The notes below the pieces were generated by a model. That model made no database searches. It saw nothing but the letters and a program-made list of their open reading frames with translations, and was not told the origin of the DNA. Both the position numbers and the translations under genes were made by a program. A DNA stretch of 64,000 nucleotides from assembly GCA_037783545.1 (NCBI GenBank), contig JBBELK010001356.1, forward strand, positions 24,370-88,369, read 5' to 3'. How positions within the stretch are numbered: the first letter of the stretch is position 1; each line of letters opens with the position of its first letter. The stretch comes from Henricia sp. BOLD:AAB3569. Its lineage: Eukaryota; Echinodermata; Asteroidea; Spinulosida; Echinasteridae. Of this stretch, positions 1-11,104 are shown in pieces.

Positions 1-1754
1 TGGTGTACTCCTGACTCGTGCGCATGCTCAGTCCTTCGGACTGTCGTTGACACGGCCCAGTTTGGGACGGGATTTTGGTCAAAGTGTGGTCCAAACGTCG
101 GCAAATTTGGAGGTCGAAAAATGTTCCGACGAACTTCAAATTTTGCATGCTCCAAAGACTCTATATTGCGCACTTGTCCTAAAAAATTGACAGACTTTCG
201 CCGGGAAATGGCAGAGAAATTTCAGAGTTTAGAAAAAAAAGGGGTTGGCGCTTCCTGGATGCTCCCGCAACCTGTGGCTGTCTGTACACACCTCTTTGGT
301 GTACTCCTGACTCGTGCGCATGCTCAGTCCTTCGGACTGAAAAAAAAGGGGTTGGCGCTTCCTGGATGCTCCCGCAACCTGTGGCTTTCTGTACACACCT
401 CTTTGGTGTACTCCTGACTCGTGCGCATGCTCAGTCCTTCGGACTGTCGTTGACACGGCCCAGTTTGGGACGGGATTTTGGTCAAAGTGTGGTCCAAACG
501 TCGGCAAATTTGGAGGTCGAAAAATGTTCCGACGAACTTCAAATTTTGCATGCTCCAAAGACTCTATATTGCGCACTTGTCCTAAAAAATTGACAGACTT
601 TCGCCGGGAAATGGCAGAGAAATTTCAGAGTTTAGAAAAAAAGGGGTTGGCGCTTCCTGGATGCTCCCGCAACCTGTGGCTGTCTGTACACACCTCTTTG
701 GTGTACTCCTGACTCGTGCGCATGCTCAGTCCTTCGGACTGTCGTTGACACGGCCCAGTTTGGGACGGGATTTTGGTCAAAGTGTGGTCCAAACGTCGGC
801 AAATTTGGAGGTCGAAAAATGTTCCGACGAACTTCAAATTTTGCATGCTCCAAAGACTCTATATTGCGCACTTGTCCTAAAAAATTGACAGACTTTCGCC
901 GGGAAATGGCAGAGAAATTTCAGAGTTTAGAAAAAAAAGGGGTTGGCGCTTCCTGGATGCTCCCGCAACCTGTGGCTGTCTGTACACACCTCTTTTGTGT
1001 ACTCCTGACTCGTGCGCATGCTAAGTCCTTCGGACTGTCGTTGACACGGCCCAGTTTGGGACGGGATTTTGGTCAAAGTGTGGTCCAAACGTCGGCAAAT
1101 TTGGAGGTCGAAAAATGTTCCGACGAACTTCAAATTTTGCATGCTCCAAAGACTCTATATTGCGCACTTGTCCTAAAAAATTGACAGACTTTCGCCGGGA
1201 AATGGCAGAGAAATTTCAGAGTTTAGAAAAAAAAGGGGTTGGCGCTTCCTGGATGCTCCCGCAACCTGTGGCTGTCTGTACACACCTCTTTGGTGTACTC
1301 CTGACTCGTGCGCATGCTCAGTCCTTCGGACTGTCGTTGACACGGCCCAGTTTGGGACGAGATTTTGGTCAAAGTGTGGTCCAAACGTCGGCAAATTTGG
1401 AGGTCGAAAAATGTTCCGACGAACTTCAAATTTTGCATGCTCCAAAGACTCTATATTGCGCACTTGTCCTAAAAAATTGACATACTTTCGCCGGGAAATG
1501 GCAGAGAAATTTCAGAGTTTAGAAAAAAAAGGGGTTGGCGCTTCCTGGATGCTCCCGCAACCTGTGGCTGTCTGTACACACCTCTTTGGTGTACTCCTGA
1601 CTCGTGCGCATGCTCAGTCCTTCGGACTGTCATTGACACGGCCCAGTTTGGGACGGGATTTTGGTCAAAGTGTGGTCCAAACGTCGGCAAATTTGGAGGT
1701 CGAAAAATGTTCCGACGAACTTCAAATTTTGCATGCTCCAAAGACTCTATATTG
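1..1754. repeat. Satellite segment 1
   Basis: Nearly six monomers, entered mid-unit. At 340 the sequence jumps from GGACTG straight into the A-run, a 189-bp deletion that leaves a 107-bp unit. That unit and the GGCTTTCTG variant near 382 recur at an offset of 2852 bp (3192 and 3234), so this block is duplicated in segment 3. The segment ends with the left duplication GACTCTATATTG (1743-1754) of the first SINE. Confidence 0.93.
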
Positions 1755-2047
1755 GAGGGCGGTCGGGTTGGCGTACGGGTTCTTTCCTCGCCTTTCACCT
1801 CTGGGGTCCCGGATTCGAATCCGGGGCGTGTATGTGGATTGGGTTTGCAGTCCCTACTTGACCGCGTGGGTTTTCCCCTGGGGCATTTCTCTGGGGGTTT
1901 TCCTCCCACTTCTAAAACTGCAACTCCTTCTTCGTCATCTCAAGTTGATAATATAGTATAGTTAAAGCTTAAAAAAAACGTATAGTTGATGGCATAAAGG
2001 GCCTTAGTTGCCGAAGATGCCATAAAATATACAACAACAACAACAAC
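1755..2047 (+). mobile_element. tRNA-derived SINE, type A, copy 1
   Basis: Full-length copy (293 bp) with a tRNA-related head, a body and an (ACA)n tail. It is flanked by perfect 12-bp duplications GACTCTATATTG at 1743-1754 and 2048-2059. Its B box reads GATTCGAATCC, one base off the perfect form in most other copies. The body has the type A/C marker CAGTCCCTACTTG. Confidence 0.92.
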
Positions 2048-2466
2048 GACTCTATATTGCGCACTTGTCCTAAAAAATTGACAGACTTTCGCCGGGAAAT
2101 GGCAGAGAAATTTCAGAGTTTAGAAAAAAAAGGGGTTGGCGCTTCCTGGTTGCTCCCGCAACCTGTGGCTGTCTGTACACACCTCTTTGGTGTACTCCTG
2201 ACTCGTGCGCATGCTCAGTCCTTTGGACTGTCGTTGACACGGCCCAGTTTGGGACGGGATTTTGGTCAAAGTGTGGTCCAAACGTCGGCAAATTTGGAGG
2301 TCGAAAAATGTTCCGACGAACTTCAAATTTTGCATGCTCCAAAGACTCTATATTGCGCACTTGTCCTAAAAAATTGACAGACTTTCGCCGGGAAATGGCA
2401 GAGAAATTTCAGAGTTTAGAAAAAAAAGGGGTTGGCGCTTCCTGGATGCTCCCGCAACCTGTGGCT
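2048..2466. repeat. Satellite segment 2
   Basis: About 1.4 monomers. The right end stops at GTGGCT instead of the usual type A target, so the array before the next SINE is truncated. The first unit carries TCCTGGTTGC near 2150 and CCTTTGGACTG near 2220. Confidence 0.92.
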
Positions 2467-2759
2467 GAGGGCGGTCGGGTTGGCGTACGGGTTCTTTCCT
2501 CGCCTTTCACCTCTGGGGTCCCGGGTTCGAATCCGGGGCGTGTATGTGGATTGGGTTTGCAGTCCCTACTTGACCGCGTGGGTTTTCCCCTGGGGCATTT
2601 CTCTGGGGGTTTTCCTCCCACTTCTAAAACTGCAACTCCTTCTTCGTCATCTCAAGTTGATAATATAGTATAGTTAAAGCTAAAAAAAAACGTATAGTTG
2701 ATGGCATCAAGGGCCTTAGTTGCCGAAGATGCCATAAAATATACAACAACAACAACAAC
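2467..2759 (+). mobile_element. SINE, type A with deleted left flank, copy 2
   Basis: The head begins with the type A start GAGGGCGG and the right flank is GACTCTATATTG (2760-2771). The left flank is GTGGCT, a different monomer position. The simplest reading is deletion or unequal exchange that removed the left duplication at a one-base (G) microhomology. The B box is perfect. Confidence 0.9.
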
Positions 2760-3718
2760 GACTCTATATTGCGCACTTGTCCTAAAAAATTGACAGACTT
2801 TCGCCGGGAAATGGATGCTCCCGCAACCTGTGGCTGTCTGTACACACCTCTTTGGTGTACTCCTGACTCGTGCGCATGCTCAGTCCTTCGGACTGTCGTT
2901 GACACGGCCCAGTTTGGGACGGGATTTTGGTCAAAGTGTGGTCCAAACGTCGGCAAATTTGGAGGTCGAAAAATGTTCCGACGAACTTCAAATTTTGCAT
3001 GCTCCAAAGACTCTATATTGCGCACTTGTCCTAAAAAATTGACAGACTTTCGCCGGGAAATGGCAGAGAAATTTCAGAGTTTAGAAAAAAAAGGGGTTGG
3101 CGCTTCCTGGATGCTCCCGCAACCTGTGGCTGTCTGTACACACCTCTTTGGTGTACTCCTGACTCGTGCGCATGCTCAGTCCTTCGGACTGAAAAAAAAG
3201 GGGTTGGCGCTTCCTGGATGCTCCCGCAACCTGTGGCTTTCTGTACACACCTCTTTGGTGTACTCCTGACTCGTGCGCATGCTCAGTCCTTCGGACTGTC
3301 GTTGACACGGCCCAGTTTGGGACGGGATTTTGGTCAAAGTGTGGTCCAAACGTCGGCAAATTTGGAGGTCGAAAAATGTTCCGACGAACTTCAAATTTTG
3401 CATGCTCCAAAGACTCTATATTGCGCACTTGTCCTAAAAAATTGACAGACTTTCGCCGGGAAATGGCAGAGAAATTTCAGAGTTTAGAAAAAAAGGGGTT
3501 GGCGCTTCCTGGATGCTCCCGCAACCTGTGGCTGTCTGTACACACCTCTTTGGTGTACTCCTGACTCGTGCGCATGCTCAGTCCTTCGGACTGTCGTTGA
3601 CACGGCCCAGTTTGGGACGGGATTTTGGTCAAAGTGTGGTCCAAACATCGGCAAATTTGGAGGTCGAAAAATGTTCCGACGAACTTCAAATTTTGCATGC
3701 TCCAAAGACTCTATATTG
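2760..3718. repeat. Satellite segment 3
   Basis: About four units, two of them shortened. One deletion at about 2813 joins GGGAAATGG to ATGCTCCCG. The other repeats the 189-bp deletion of segment 1, at about 3192. The block from about 2880 to 3570 matches positions about 30-720 at an offset of 2852 bp, a local segmental duplication. Confidence 0.92.
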
Positions 3719-4011
3719 GAGGGCGGTCGGGTTGGCGTACGGGTTCTTTCCTCGCCTTTCACCTCTGGGGTCCCGGGTTCGAATCCGGGGCGTGTATGTG
3801 GATTGGGTTTGCAGTCCCTACTTGACCGCGTGGGTTTTCCCCTGGGGCATTTCTCTGGGGTTTTTCCTCCCACTTCTAAAACTGCAACTCCTTCTTCGTC
3901 ATCTCAAGTAGATAATATAGTATAGTTAAAGCTAACAAAAAACGTATAGTTGATGGCATAAAGGGCCTTAGTTGCCGAAGATGCCATAAAATATACAACA
4001 ACAACAACAAC
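3719..4011 (+). mobile_element. SINE, type A, copy 3
   Basis: Full-length, flanked by GACTCTATATTG at 3707-3718 and 4012-4023. The B box is perfect. The A-run near the tail is interrupted (AACAAAAAACG). Confidence 0.92.
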
Positions 4012-4777
4012 GACTCTATATTGCGCACTTGTCCTAAAAAATTGACAGACTTTCGCCGGGAAATGGCAGAGAAATTTCAGAGTTTAGAAAAAAAAGGGGT
4101 TGGCGCTTCCTGGATGCTCCCGCAACCTGTGGCTTTCTGTACACACCTCTTTGGTGTACTCCTGACTCGTGCGCATGCTCAGTCCTTCGGACTGTCGTTG
4201 ACACGGCCCAGTTTGGGACGGGATTTTGGTCAAAGTGTGGTCCAAACGTCGGCAAATTTGGAGGTCGAAAAATTTTCCGACGAACTTCAAATTTTGCATG
4301 CTCCAAAGACTCTATATTGCGCACTTGTCCTAAAAAATTGACAGACTTTCGCCGGGAAATGGCAGAGAAATTTCAGAGTTTAGAAAAAAAAGGGGTTGGC
4401 GCTTCCTGGATGCTCCCGCAACCTGTGGCTGTCTGTACACACCTCTTTGGTGTACTCCTGACTCGTGCGCATGCTCAGTCTTTCGGACTGTCGTTGACAC
4501 GGCCCAGTTTGGGACGGGATTTTGGTCAAAGTGTGGTCCAAACGTCGGCAAATTTGGAGGTCGAAAAATGTTCCGACGAACTTCAAATTTTGCATGCTCC
4601 AAAGACTCTATATTGCGCACTTGTCCTAAAAAATTGACAGATTTTCGCCGGGAAATGGCAGAGAAATTTCAGAGTTTAGAAAAAAAAGGGGTTGGCGCTT
4701 CCTGGATGCCCCCGCAACCTGTGGCTGTCTGTACACACCTCTTTGGTGTACTCCTGACTCGTGCGCATGCTCAGTCC
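4012..4777. repeat. Satellite segment 4
   Basis: Length is two monomers plus 174 bp. It starts at the type A target and ends at the type B target ATGCTCAGTCC. The last unit carries GATGCCCCCGC near 4706, a marker also found left of every type B SINE. The first unit has GGCTTTCTG and GAAAAATTTTCCG, shared with segment 5. Confidence 0.92.
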
Positions 4778-5044
4778 TGGGGCGGTCGGGTTGGCGTACG
4801 GGTTCTTTCCTCGCCTTTCACCTCTCGGTTCCCGGGTTCGAATCCGGGGCGTGTATGTGGATTGGGTTTGCAGTCCCTACTTGACCGCGTGGGTTTTTCC
4901 TCCCACTTCTAAAACTGCAACTCCTTCTTCGTCATCTCAAGTAGATAATATAGTATAGTTAAAGCTAAAAAAAACCGTATAGTTGATGGCATAAAGGGCC
5001 TTAGTTGCCGAAGATGCCATAAAATATACAACAACAACAACAAC
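4778..5044 (+). mobile_element. Chimeric SINE, B left end and A right end, copy 4
   Basis: The left junction (ATGCTCAGTCC then TGGGGCGG) is type B. The body marker CAGTCCCTACTTG and the right flank GACTCTATATTG are type A. No duplication matches across the element, so it is a recombinant. It also lacks about 26 bp between two T-runs in the body, giving 267 bp. Confidence 0.9.
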
Positions 5045-5648
5045 GACTCTATATTGCGCACTTGTCCTAAAAAATTGACAGACTTTCGCCGGGAAATGGC
5101 AGAGAAATTTCAGAGTTTAGAAAAAAAAGGGGTTGGCGCTTCCTGGATGCTCCCGCAACCTGTGGCTTTCTGTACACACCTCTTTGGTGTACTCCTGACT
5201 CGTGCGCATGCTCAGTCCTTCGGACTGTCGTTGACACGGCCCAGTTTGGGACGGGATTTTGGTCAAAGTGTGGTCCAAACGTCGGCAAATTTGGAGGTCG
5301 AAAAATTTTCCGACGAACTTCAAATTTTGCATGCTCCAAAGACTCTATATTGCGCACTTGTCCTAAAAAATTGACAGACTTTCGCCGGGAAATGGCAGAG
5401 AAATTTCAGAGTTTAGAAAAAAAAGGGGTTGGCGCTTCCTGGATGCTCCCGCAACCTGTGGCTGTCTGTACACACCTCTTTGGTGTACTCCTGACTCGTG
5501 CGCATGCTCAGTCCTTCGGACTGTCGTTGACACGGCCCAGTTTGGGACGGGATTTTGGTCAAAGTGTGGTCCAAACGTCGGCAAATTTGGAGGTCGAAAA
5601 ATGTTCCGACGAACTTCAAATTTTGCATGCTCCAAAGACTCTATATTG
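5045..5648. repeat. Satellite segment 5
   Basis: Exactly two monomers plus the 12-bp target. The first unit has the same GGCTTTCTG and GAAAAATTTTCCG variants as the first unit of segment 4, showing local duplication. Confidence 0.93.
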
Positions 5649-5939
5649 GAGGGCGGTCGGGTTGGCGTACGGGTTCTTTCCTCGCCTTTCACCTCTGGGG
5701 TCCCGGGTTCGAATCCGGGGCGTGTATGTGGATTGGGTTTGCAGTCCCTACTTGACCGCGTGGGTTTCCCCTGGGGCATTTCTCTGGGGGTTTTCCTCCC
5801 ACTTCTAAAACTGCAACTCCTTCTTCGTCATCTCAAGTTGATAATATAGTATAGTTAAAGCTAAAAAAACCGTATAGTTGATGGCATGAAGGGCCTTAGT
5901 TGCCGAAGATGCCATAAAATATACAACAACAACAACAAC
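5649..5939 (+). mobile_element. SINE, type A, copy 5
   Basis: Near full-length (291 bp), flanked by GACTCTATATTG at 5637-5648 and 5940-5951, with a perfect B box. Confidence 0.92.
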
Positions 5940-6520
5940 GACTCTATATTGCGCACTTGTCCTAAAAAATTGACAGACTTTCGCCGGGAAATGGCAGAGA
6001 AATTTCAGAGTTTAGAAAAAAAAGGGGTTGGCGCTTCCTGGATGCTCCCGCAACCTGTGGCTGTATGTACACACCTCTTTGGTGTACTCCTGACTCGTGC
6101 GCATGCTCAGTCCTTCGGATTGTCGTTGACACGGCCCAGTTTGGGACGGGATTTTGGTCAAAGTGTGGTCCAAACGTCGGCAAATTTGGAGGTCGAAAAA
6201 TGTTCCGACGAACTTCAAATTTTGCATGCTCCAAAGACTCTATATTGCGCACTTGTCCTAAAAAATTGACAGACTTTCGCTGGGAAATGGCAGAGAAATT
6301 TCAGAGTTTAGAAAAAAAAGGGGTTGGCGCTTCCTGGATGCTCCCGCAACCTGTGGCTGTCTGTACACACCTCTTTGGTGTACTCCTGACTCGTGCGCAT
6401 GCTCAGTCCTTCGGACTGTCGTTGACACGGCCCAGTTTGGGACGGGATTTTGGTCAAAGTGTGGTCCAAACGTCGGCAAATTTGGAGGTCGAAAAATGTT
6501 CCGACAAAGACTCTATATTG
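5940..6520. repeat. Satellite segment 6
   Basis: Two monomers plus the target, minus about 23 bp lost near 6506 (TTCCGAC joins AAAGACTC). The first unit has GGCTGTATGTAC near 6060, a variant seen again near 57899. Confidence 0.92.
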
Positions 6521-6813
6521 GAGGGCGGTCGGGTTGGCGTACGGGTTCTTTCCTCGCCTTTCACCTCTGGGGTCCCGGGTTCGAATCCGGGGAGTGTATG
6601 TGGATTGGGTTTGCAGTCCCTACTTGACCGCGTGGGTTTTCCCCTGGGGCATTTCTCTGGGGGTTTTCCTCCCACTTCTAAAACTGCAACTCCTTCTTCG
6701 TCATCTCAAGTTGATAATATAGTATAGTTAAAGCTTAAACAAACCGTATAGTTGATGGCATAAAGGGCCTTAGTTGCCGAAGATGCCATAAAATATACAA
6801 CAACAACAACAAC
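6521..6813 (+). mobile_element. SINE, type A, copy 6
   Basis: Full-length, flanked by GACTCTATATTG at 6509-6520 and 6814-6825. The base run just after the B box reads GGGGAGTG instead of GGGGCGTG. Confidence 0.92.
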
Positions 6814-7283
6814 GACTCTATATTGCGCACTTGTCCTAAAAAATTGACAGACTTTCGCCGGGAAATGGCAGAGAAATTTCAGAGTTTAGAAAAAAAAGGG
6901 GTTGGCGCTTCCTGGATGCTCCCGCAACCTGTGGCTGTCTGTACACACCTCTTTGGTGTACTCCTGACTCGTGCGCATGCTCAGTCCTTCGGACTGTCGT
7001 TGACACGGCCCAGTTTGGGACGGGATTTTGGTCAAAGTGTGGTCCAAACGTCGGCAAATTTGGAGGTCGAAAAATGTTCCGACGAACTTCAAATTTTGCA
7101 TGCTCCAAAGACTCTATATTGCGCACTTGTCCTAAAAAATTGACAGATTTTCGCCGGGAAATGGCAGAGAAATTTCAGAGTTTAGAAAAAAAAGGGGTTG
7201 GCGCTTCCTGGATGCCCCCGCAACCTGTGGCTGTCTGTACACACCTCTTTGGTGTACTCCTGACTCGTGCGCATGCTCAGTCC
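6814..7283. repeat. Satellite segment 7
   Basis: One monomer plus 174 bp, running from the A target to the B target. It carries ACAGATTTTCGCC and GATGCCCCCGC near 7145 and 7212, the pair also present in segment 4, so both chimeric units descend from one exchange product. Confidence 0.92.
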
Positions 7284-7576
7284 TGGGGCGGTCGGGTTGG
7301 CGTACGGGTTCTTTCCTCGCCTTTCACCTCTGGGGTCCCGGGTTCGAATCCGGGGCGTGTATGTGGATTGGGTTTGCAGTCCCTACTTGACCGCGTGGGT
7401 TTTCCCCTGGGGCATTTCTCTGGGGGTTTTCCTCCCACTTCTAAAACTGCAACTCCTTCTTCGTCATCTCAAGTTGATAATATAGTATAGTTAAAGCTTA
7501 AAAAAACCGTATAGTTGATGGCATAAAGGGCCTTAGTTGCCGAAGATGCCATAAAATATACAACAACAACAACAAC
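7284..7576 (+). mobile_element. Chimeric SINE, B left end and A right end, copy 7
   Basis: Same left junction (ATGCTCAGTCC then TGGGGCGG) and type A right flank as copy 4, but full-length at 293 bp. Copy 4 therefore lost its 26 bp after the recombinant was made, or the two were later mixed. Confidence 0.9.
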
Positions 7577-7884
7577 GACTCTATATTGCGCACTTGTCCT
7601 AAAAAATTGACAGACTTTCGCCGGGAAATGGCAGAGAAATTTCAGAGTTTAGAAAAAAAAGGGGTTGGCGCTTCCTGGATGCTCCCGCAACCTGTGGCTG
7701 TCTGTACACACCTCTTTGGTGTACTCCTGACTCGTGCGCATGCTCAGTCCTTCGGACTGTCGTTGACACGGCCCAGTTTGGGACGGGATTTTGGTCAAAG
7801 TGTGGTCCAAACGTCGGCAAATTTGGAGGTCGAAAAATGTTCCGACGAACTTCACATTTTGCATGCTCCAAAGACTCTATATTG
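7577..7884. repeat. Satellite segment 8
   Basis: Exactly one monomer plus the 12-bp target (308 bp), so two SINEs are separated by a single unit. A private variant CTTCACATTTT lies near 7850. Confidence 0.93.
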
Positions 7885-8150
7885 GAGGGCGGTCGGGTTG
7901 GCGTACGGGTTCTTTCCTCGCCTTTCACCTCTGGGGTCCCGGGTTCGAATCCGGGGCGTGTATGTGGATTGGGTTTGCAGTCCCTACTTGACCGCGTGGG
8001 TTTTCCCCCCACTTCTAAAACTGCAACTCCTTCTTCGTCATCTCAAGTAGATAATATAGTATAGTTAAAGCTAAAAAAAACCGTATAGTTGATGGCATAA
8101 AGGGCCTTAGTTGCCGAAGATGCCATAAAATATACAACAACAACAACAAC
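7885..8150 (+). mobile_element. SINE, type A, internally deleted, copy 8
   Basis: Flanked by GACTCTATATTG at 7873-7884 and 8151-8162. About 27 bp are missing in the body, where GTGGGTTTTCCCC joins CCACTTC. The breakpoint differs from that in copy 4, so this C/T/G-rich stretch has lost sequence twice. Confidence 0.91.
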
Positions 8151-8753
8151 GACTCTATATTGCGCACTTGTCCTAAAAAATTGACAGACTTTCGCCGGGA
8201 AATGGCAGAGAAATTTCAGAGTTTAGAAAAAAAAGGGGTTGGCGCTTCCTGGATGCTCCCGCAACCTGTGGCTGTCTGTACACACCTCTTTGGTGTACTC
8301 CTGACTCGTGCGCATGCTCAGTCCTTCGGACTGTCGTTGACACGGCCCAGTTTGGGACGGGATTTTGGTCAAAGTGTGGTCCAAACGTCGGCAAATTTGG
8401 AGGTCGAAAAATGTTCCGACGAACTTCAAATTTTGCATGCTCCAAAGACTCTAATTGCGCACTTGTCCTAAAAAATTGACAGACTTTCGCCGGGAAATGG
8501 CAGAGAAATTTCAGAGTTTAGAAAAAAAGGGGGTTGGCGCTTCCTGGATGCTCCCGCAACCTGTGGCTGTCTGTACACACCTCTTTGGTGTACTCCTGAC
8601 TCGTGCGCATGCTCAGTCCTTCGGACTGTCGTTGACACGGCCCAGTTTGGGACGGGATTTTGGTGAAAGTGTGGTCCAAACGTCGGCAAATTTGGAGGTC
8701 GAAAAATGTTCCGACGAACTTCAAATTTTGCATGCTCCAAAGACTCTATATTG
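8151..8753. repeat. Satellite segment 9
   Basis: Two monomers plus the target. A 2-bp deletion in the internal target copy reads GACTCTAATTG near 8448. The G-run after the A-run is extended near 8524. Confidence 0.93.
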
Positions 8754-9047
8754 GAGGGCGGTCGGGTTGGCGTACGGGTTCTTTCCTCGCCTTTCACCTC
8801 TGGGGTCCCGGGTTCGAATCCGGGGCGTGTATGTGGATTGGGTTTGCAGTCCCTACTTGACCGCGTGGGTTTTCCCCTGGGGCATTTCTCTGGGGGTTTT
8901 CCTCCCACTTCTAAAACTGCAACTCCTTCTTCGTCATCTCAAGTAGATAATATAGTATAGTTAAAGCTAAAAAAAAACCGTATAGTTGATGGCATAAAGG
9001 GCCTTAGTTGCCGAAGATGCCATAAAATATACAACAACAACAACAAC
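8754..9047 (+). mobile_element. SINE, type A, copy 9
   Basis: Full-length (294 bp), flanked by GACTCTATATTG at 8742-8753 and 9048-9059, with a perfect B box. Confidence 0.92.
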
Positions 9048-10835
9048 GACTCTATATTGCGCACTTGTCCTAACAAATTGACAGACTTTCGCCGGGAAAT
9101 GGCAGAGAAATTTCAGAGTTTAGAAAAAAAAGGGGTTGGCGCTTCCTGGATGCTCCCGCAACCTGTGGCTGTCTGTACACACCTCTTTGGTGTACTCCTG
9201 ACTCGTGCGCATGCTCAGTCCTTCGGACTGTCGTTGACACGGCCCAGTTTGGGACGAGCTTTTGGTCAAAGTGTGGTCCAAACGTCGGCAAATTTGGAGG
9301 TCGAAAAATGTTCCGACGAACTTCAAATTTTGCATGCTCCAAAGACTCTATATTGCGCACTTGTCCTAACAAATTGACAGACTTTCGCCGGGAAATGGCA
9401 GAGAAATTTCAGAGTTTAGAAAAAAAAGGGGTTGGCGCTTCCTGGATGCTCCCGCAACCTGTGGCTGTCTGTACACACCTCTTTGGTGTACTCCTGACTC
9501 GTGCGCATGCTCAGTCCTTCGGACTGTCGTTGACACGGCCCAGTTTGGGACGGGATTTTGGTCAAAGTGTGGTCCAAACGTCGGCAAATTTGGAGGTCGA
9601 AAAATGTTCCGACGAACTTCAAATTTTGCATGCTCCAAAGACTCTATATTGCGCACTTGTCCTAAAAAATTGACAGACTTTCGCCGGGAAATGGCAGAGA
9701 AATTTCAGAGTTTAGAAAAAAAAGGGGTTGGCGCTTCCTGGATGCTCCCGCAACCTGTGGCTGTCTGTACACACCTCTTTGGTGTACTCCTGACTCGTGC
9801 GCATGCTCAGTCCTTCGGACTGTCGTTGACACGGCCCAGTTTGGGACGGGATTTTGGTCAAAGTGTGGTCCAAACGTCGGCAAATTTGGAGGTCGAAAAA
9901 TGTTCCGACGAACTTCAAATTTTGCATGCTCCAAAGACTCTATATTGCGCACTTGTCCTAAAAAATTGACAGACTTTCGCCGGGAAATGGCAGAGAAATT
10001 TTAGAGTTTAGAAAAAAAAGGGGTTGGCGCTTCCTGGATGCTCCCGCAACCTGTGGCTGTCTGTACACACCTCTTTGGTGTACTCCTGACTCGTGCGCAT
10101 GCTCAGTCCTTCGGACTGTCGTTGACACGGCCCAGTTTGGGACGGGATTTTGGTCAAAGTGTGGTCCAAACGTCGGCAAATTTGGAGGTCGAAAAATGTT
10201 CCGACGAACTTCAAATTTTGCATGCTCCAAAGACTCTATATTGCGCACTTGTCCTAAAAAATTGACAGACTTTCGCCGGGAAATGGCAGAGAAATTTCAG
10301 AGTTTAGAAAAAAAAGGGGTTGGCGCTTCCTGGATGCTCCCGCAACCTGTGGCTGTCTGTACACACCTCTTTGGTGTACTCCTGACTCGTGCGCATGCTC
10401 AGTCCTTCGGACTGTCGTTGACACGGCCCAGTTTGGGACGGGATTTTGGTCAAAGTGTGGTCCAAACGTCGGCAAATTTGGAGGTTGAAAAATGTTCCGA
10501 CGAACTTCAAATTTTGCATGCTCCAAAGACTCTATATTGCGCACTTGTCCTAAAAAATTGACAGACTTTCGCCGGGAAATGGCAGAGAAATTTCAGAGTT
10601 TAGAAAAAAAAGGGGTTGGCGCTTCCTGGATGCTCCCGCAACCTGTGGCTGTCTGTACACACCTCTTTGGTGTACTCCTGACTCGTGCGCATGCTCAGTC
10701 CTTCGGACTGTCGTTGACACGGCCCAGTTTGGGACGGGATTTTGGTCAAAGTGTGGTCCAAACGTCGGCAAATTTGGAGGTCGAAAAATGTTCCGACGAA
10801 CTTCAAATTTTGCATGCTCCAAAGACTCTATATTG
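9048..10835. repeat. Satellite segment 10
   Basis: Exactly six monomers plus the 12-bp target. The variant CCTAACAAATTG occurs in the first two units (9069 and 9365) and GAGGTTGAAAAATG near 10481. No other element is seen. Confidence 0.94.
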
Positions 10836-10849
10836 GAGGGCGGTCGGGT

Positions 10850-10860
10850 TGGCGTACGGG
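10850..10860 (+). promoter_or_regulatory. SINE A-box-like element
   Basis: TGGCGTACGGG matches 9 of 11 positions of the pol III A box TGGCNNAGTGG. It lies 32 bp upstream of the B box, a tRNA-like spacing. The same motif occurs in nearly all SINE copies. Confidence 0.65.
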
Positions 10861-10892
10861 TTCTTTCCTCGCCTTTCACCTCTGGGGTCCCG

Positions 10893-10903
10893 GGTTCGAA
10901 TCC
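10893..10903 (+). promoter_or_regulatory. SINE B box
   Basis: GGTTCGAATCC is a perfect match to the pol III B box GGTTCGANTCC. It is flanked by CCC and GGGG, which could pair as the T-arm stem of the ancestral tRNA. Confidence 0.9.
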
Positions 10904-11069
10904 GGGGCGTGTATGTGGATTGGGTTTGCAGTCCCTACTTGACCGCGTGGGTTTTCCCCTGGGGCATTTCTCTGGGGGTTTTCCTCCCACTTCTAAAACT
11001 GCAACTCCTTCTTCGTCATCTCAAGTAGATAATATAGTATAGTTAAAGCTAAAAAAAACCGTATAGTTG

Positions 11070-11104
11070 ATGGCATAAAGGGCCTTAGTTGCCGAAGATG
11101 CCAT
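11070..11104 (+). other. SINE 3' terminal hairpin
   Basis: ATGGCAT and ATGCCAT form a perfect 7-bp stem around a 21-nt loop; the loop contains a further GGC/GCC pair. The hairpin sits directly before the (ACA)n tail in every copy. In LINE-dependent SINEs such a 3' stem-loop is often what the partner reverse transcriptase recognises; that role here is inferred. Confidence 0.6.

Noticed and set aside
56..72. CENP-B box in the monomer (CCCAGTTTGGGACGGGA)
   Set aside because: It keeps the CGGGA half but lacks the essential TTCG and the central A, about 11 of 17 positions overall. Not enough to claim a centromeric protein site.
10836..10911. Functional tRNA gene
   Set aside because: A and B boxes are present, but I could not fold a complete cloverleaf with an acceptor stem and anticodon arm. 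It is the degenerate head of a SINE.
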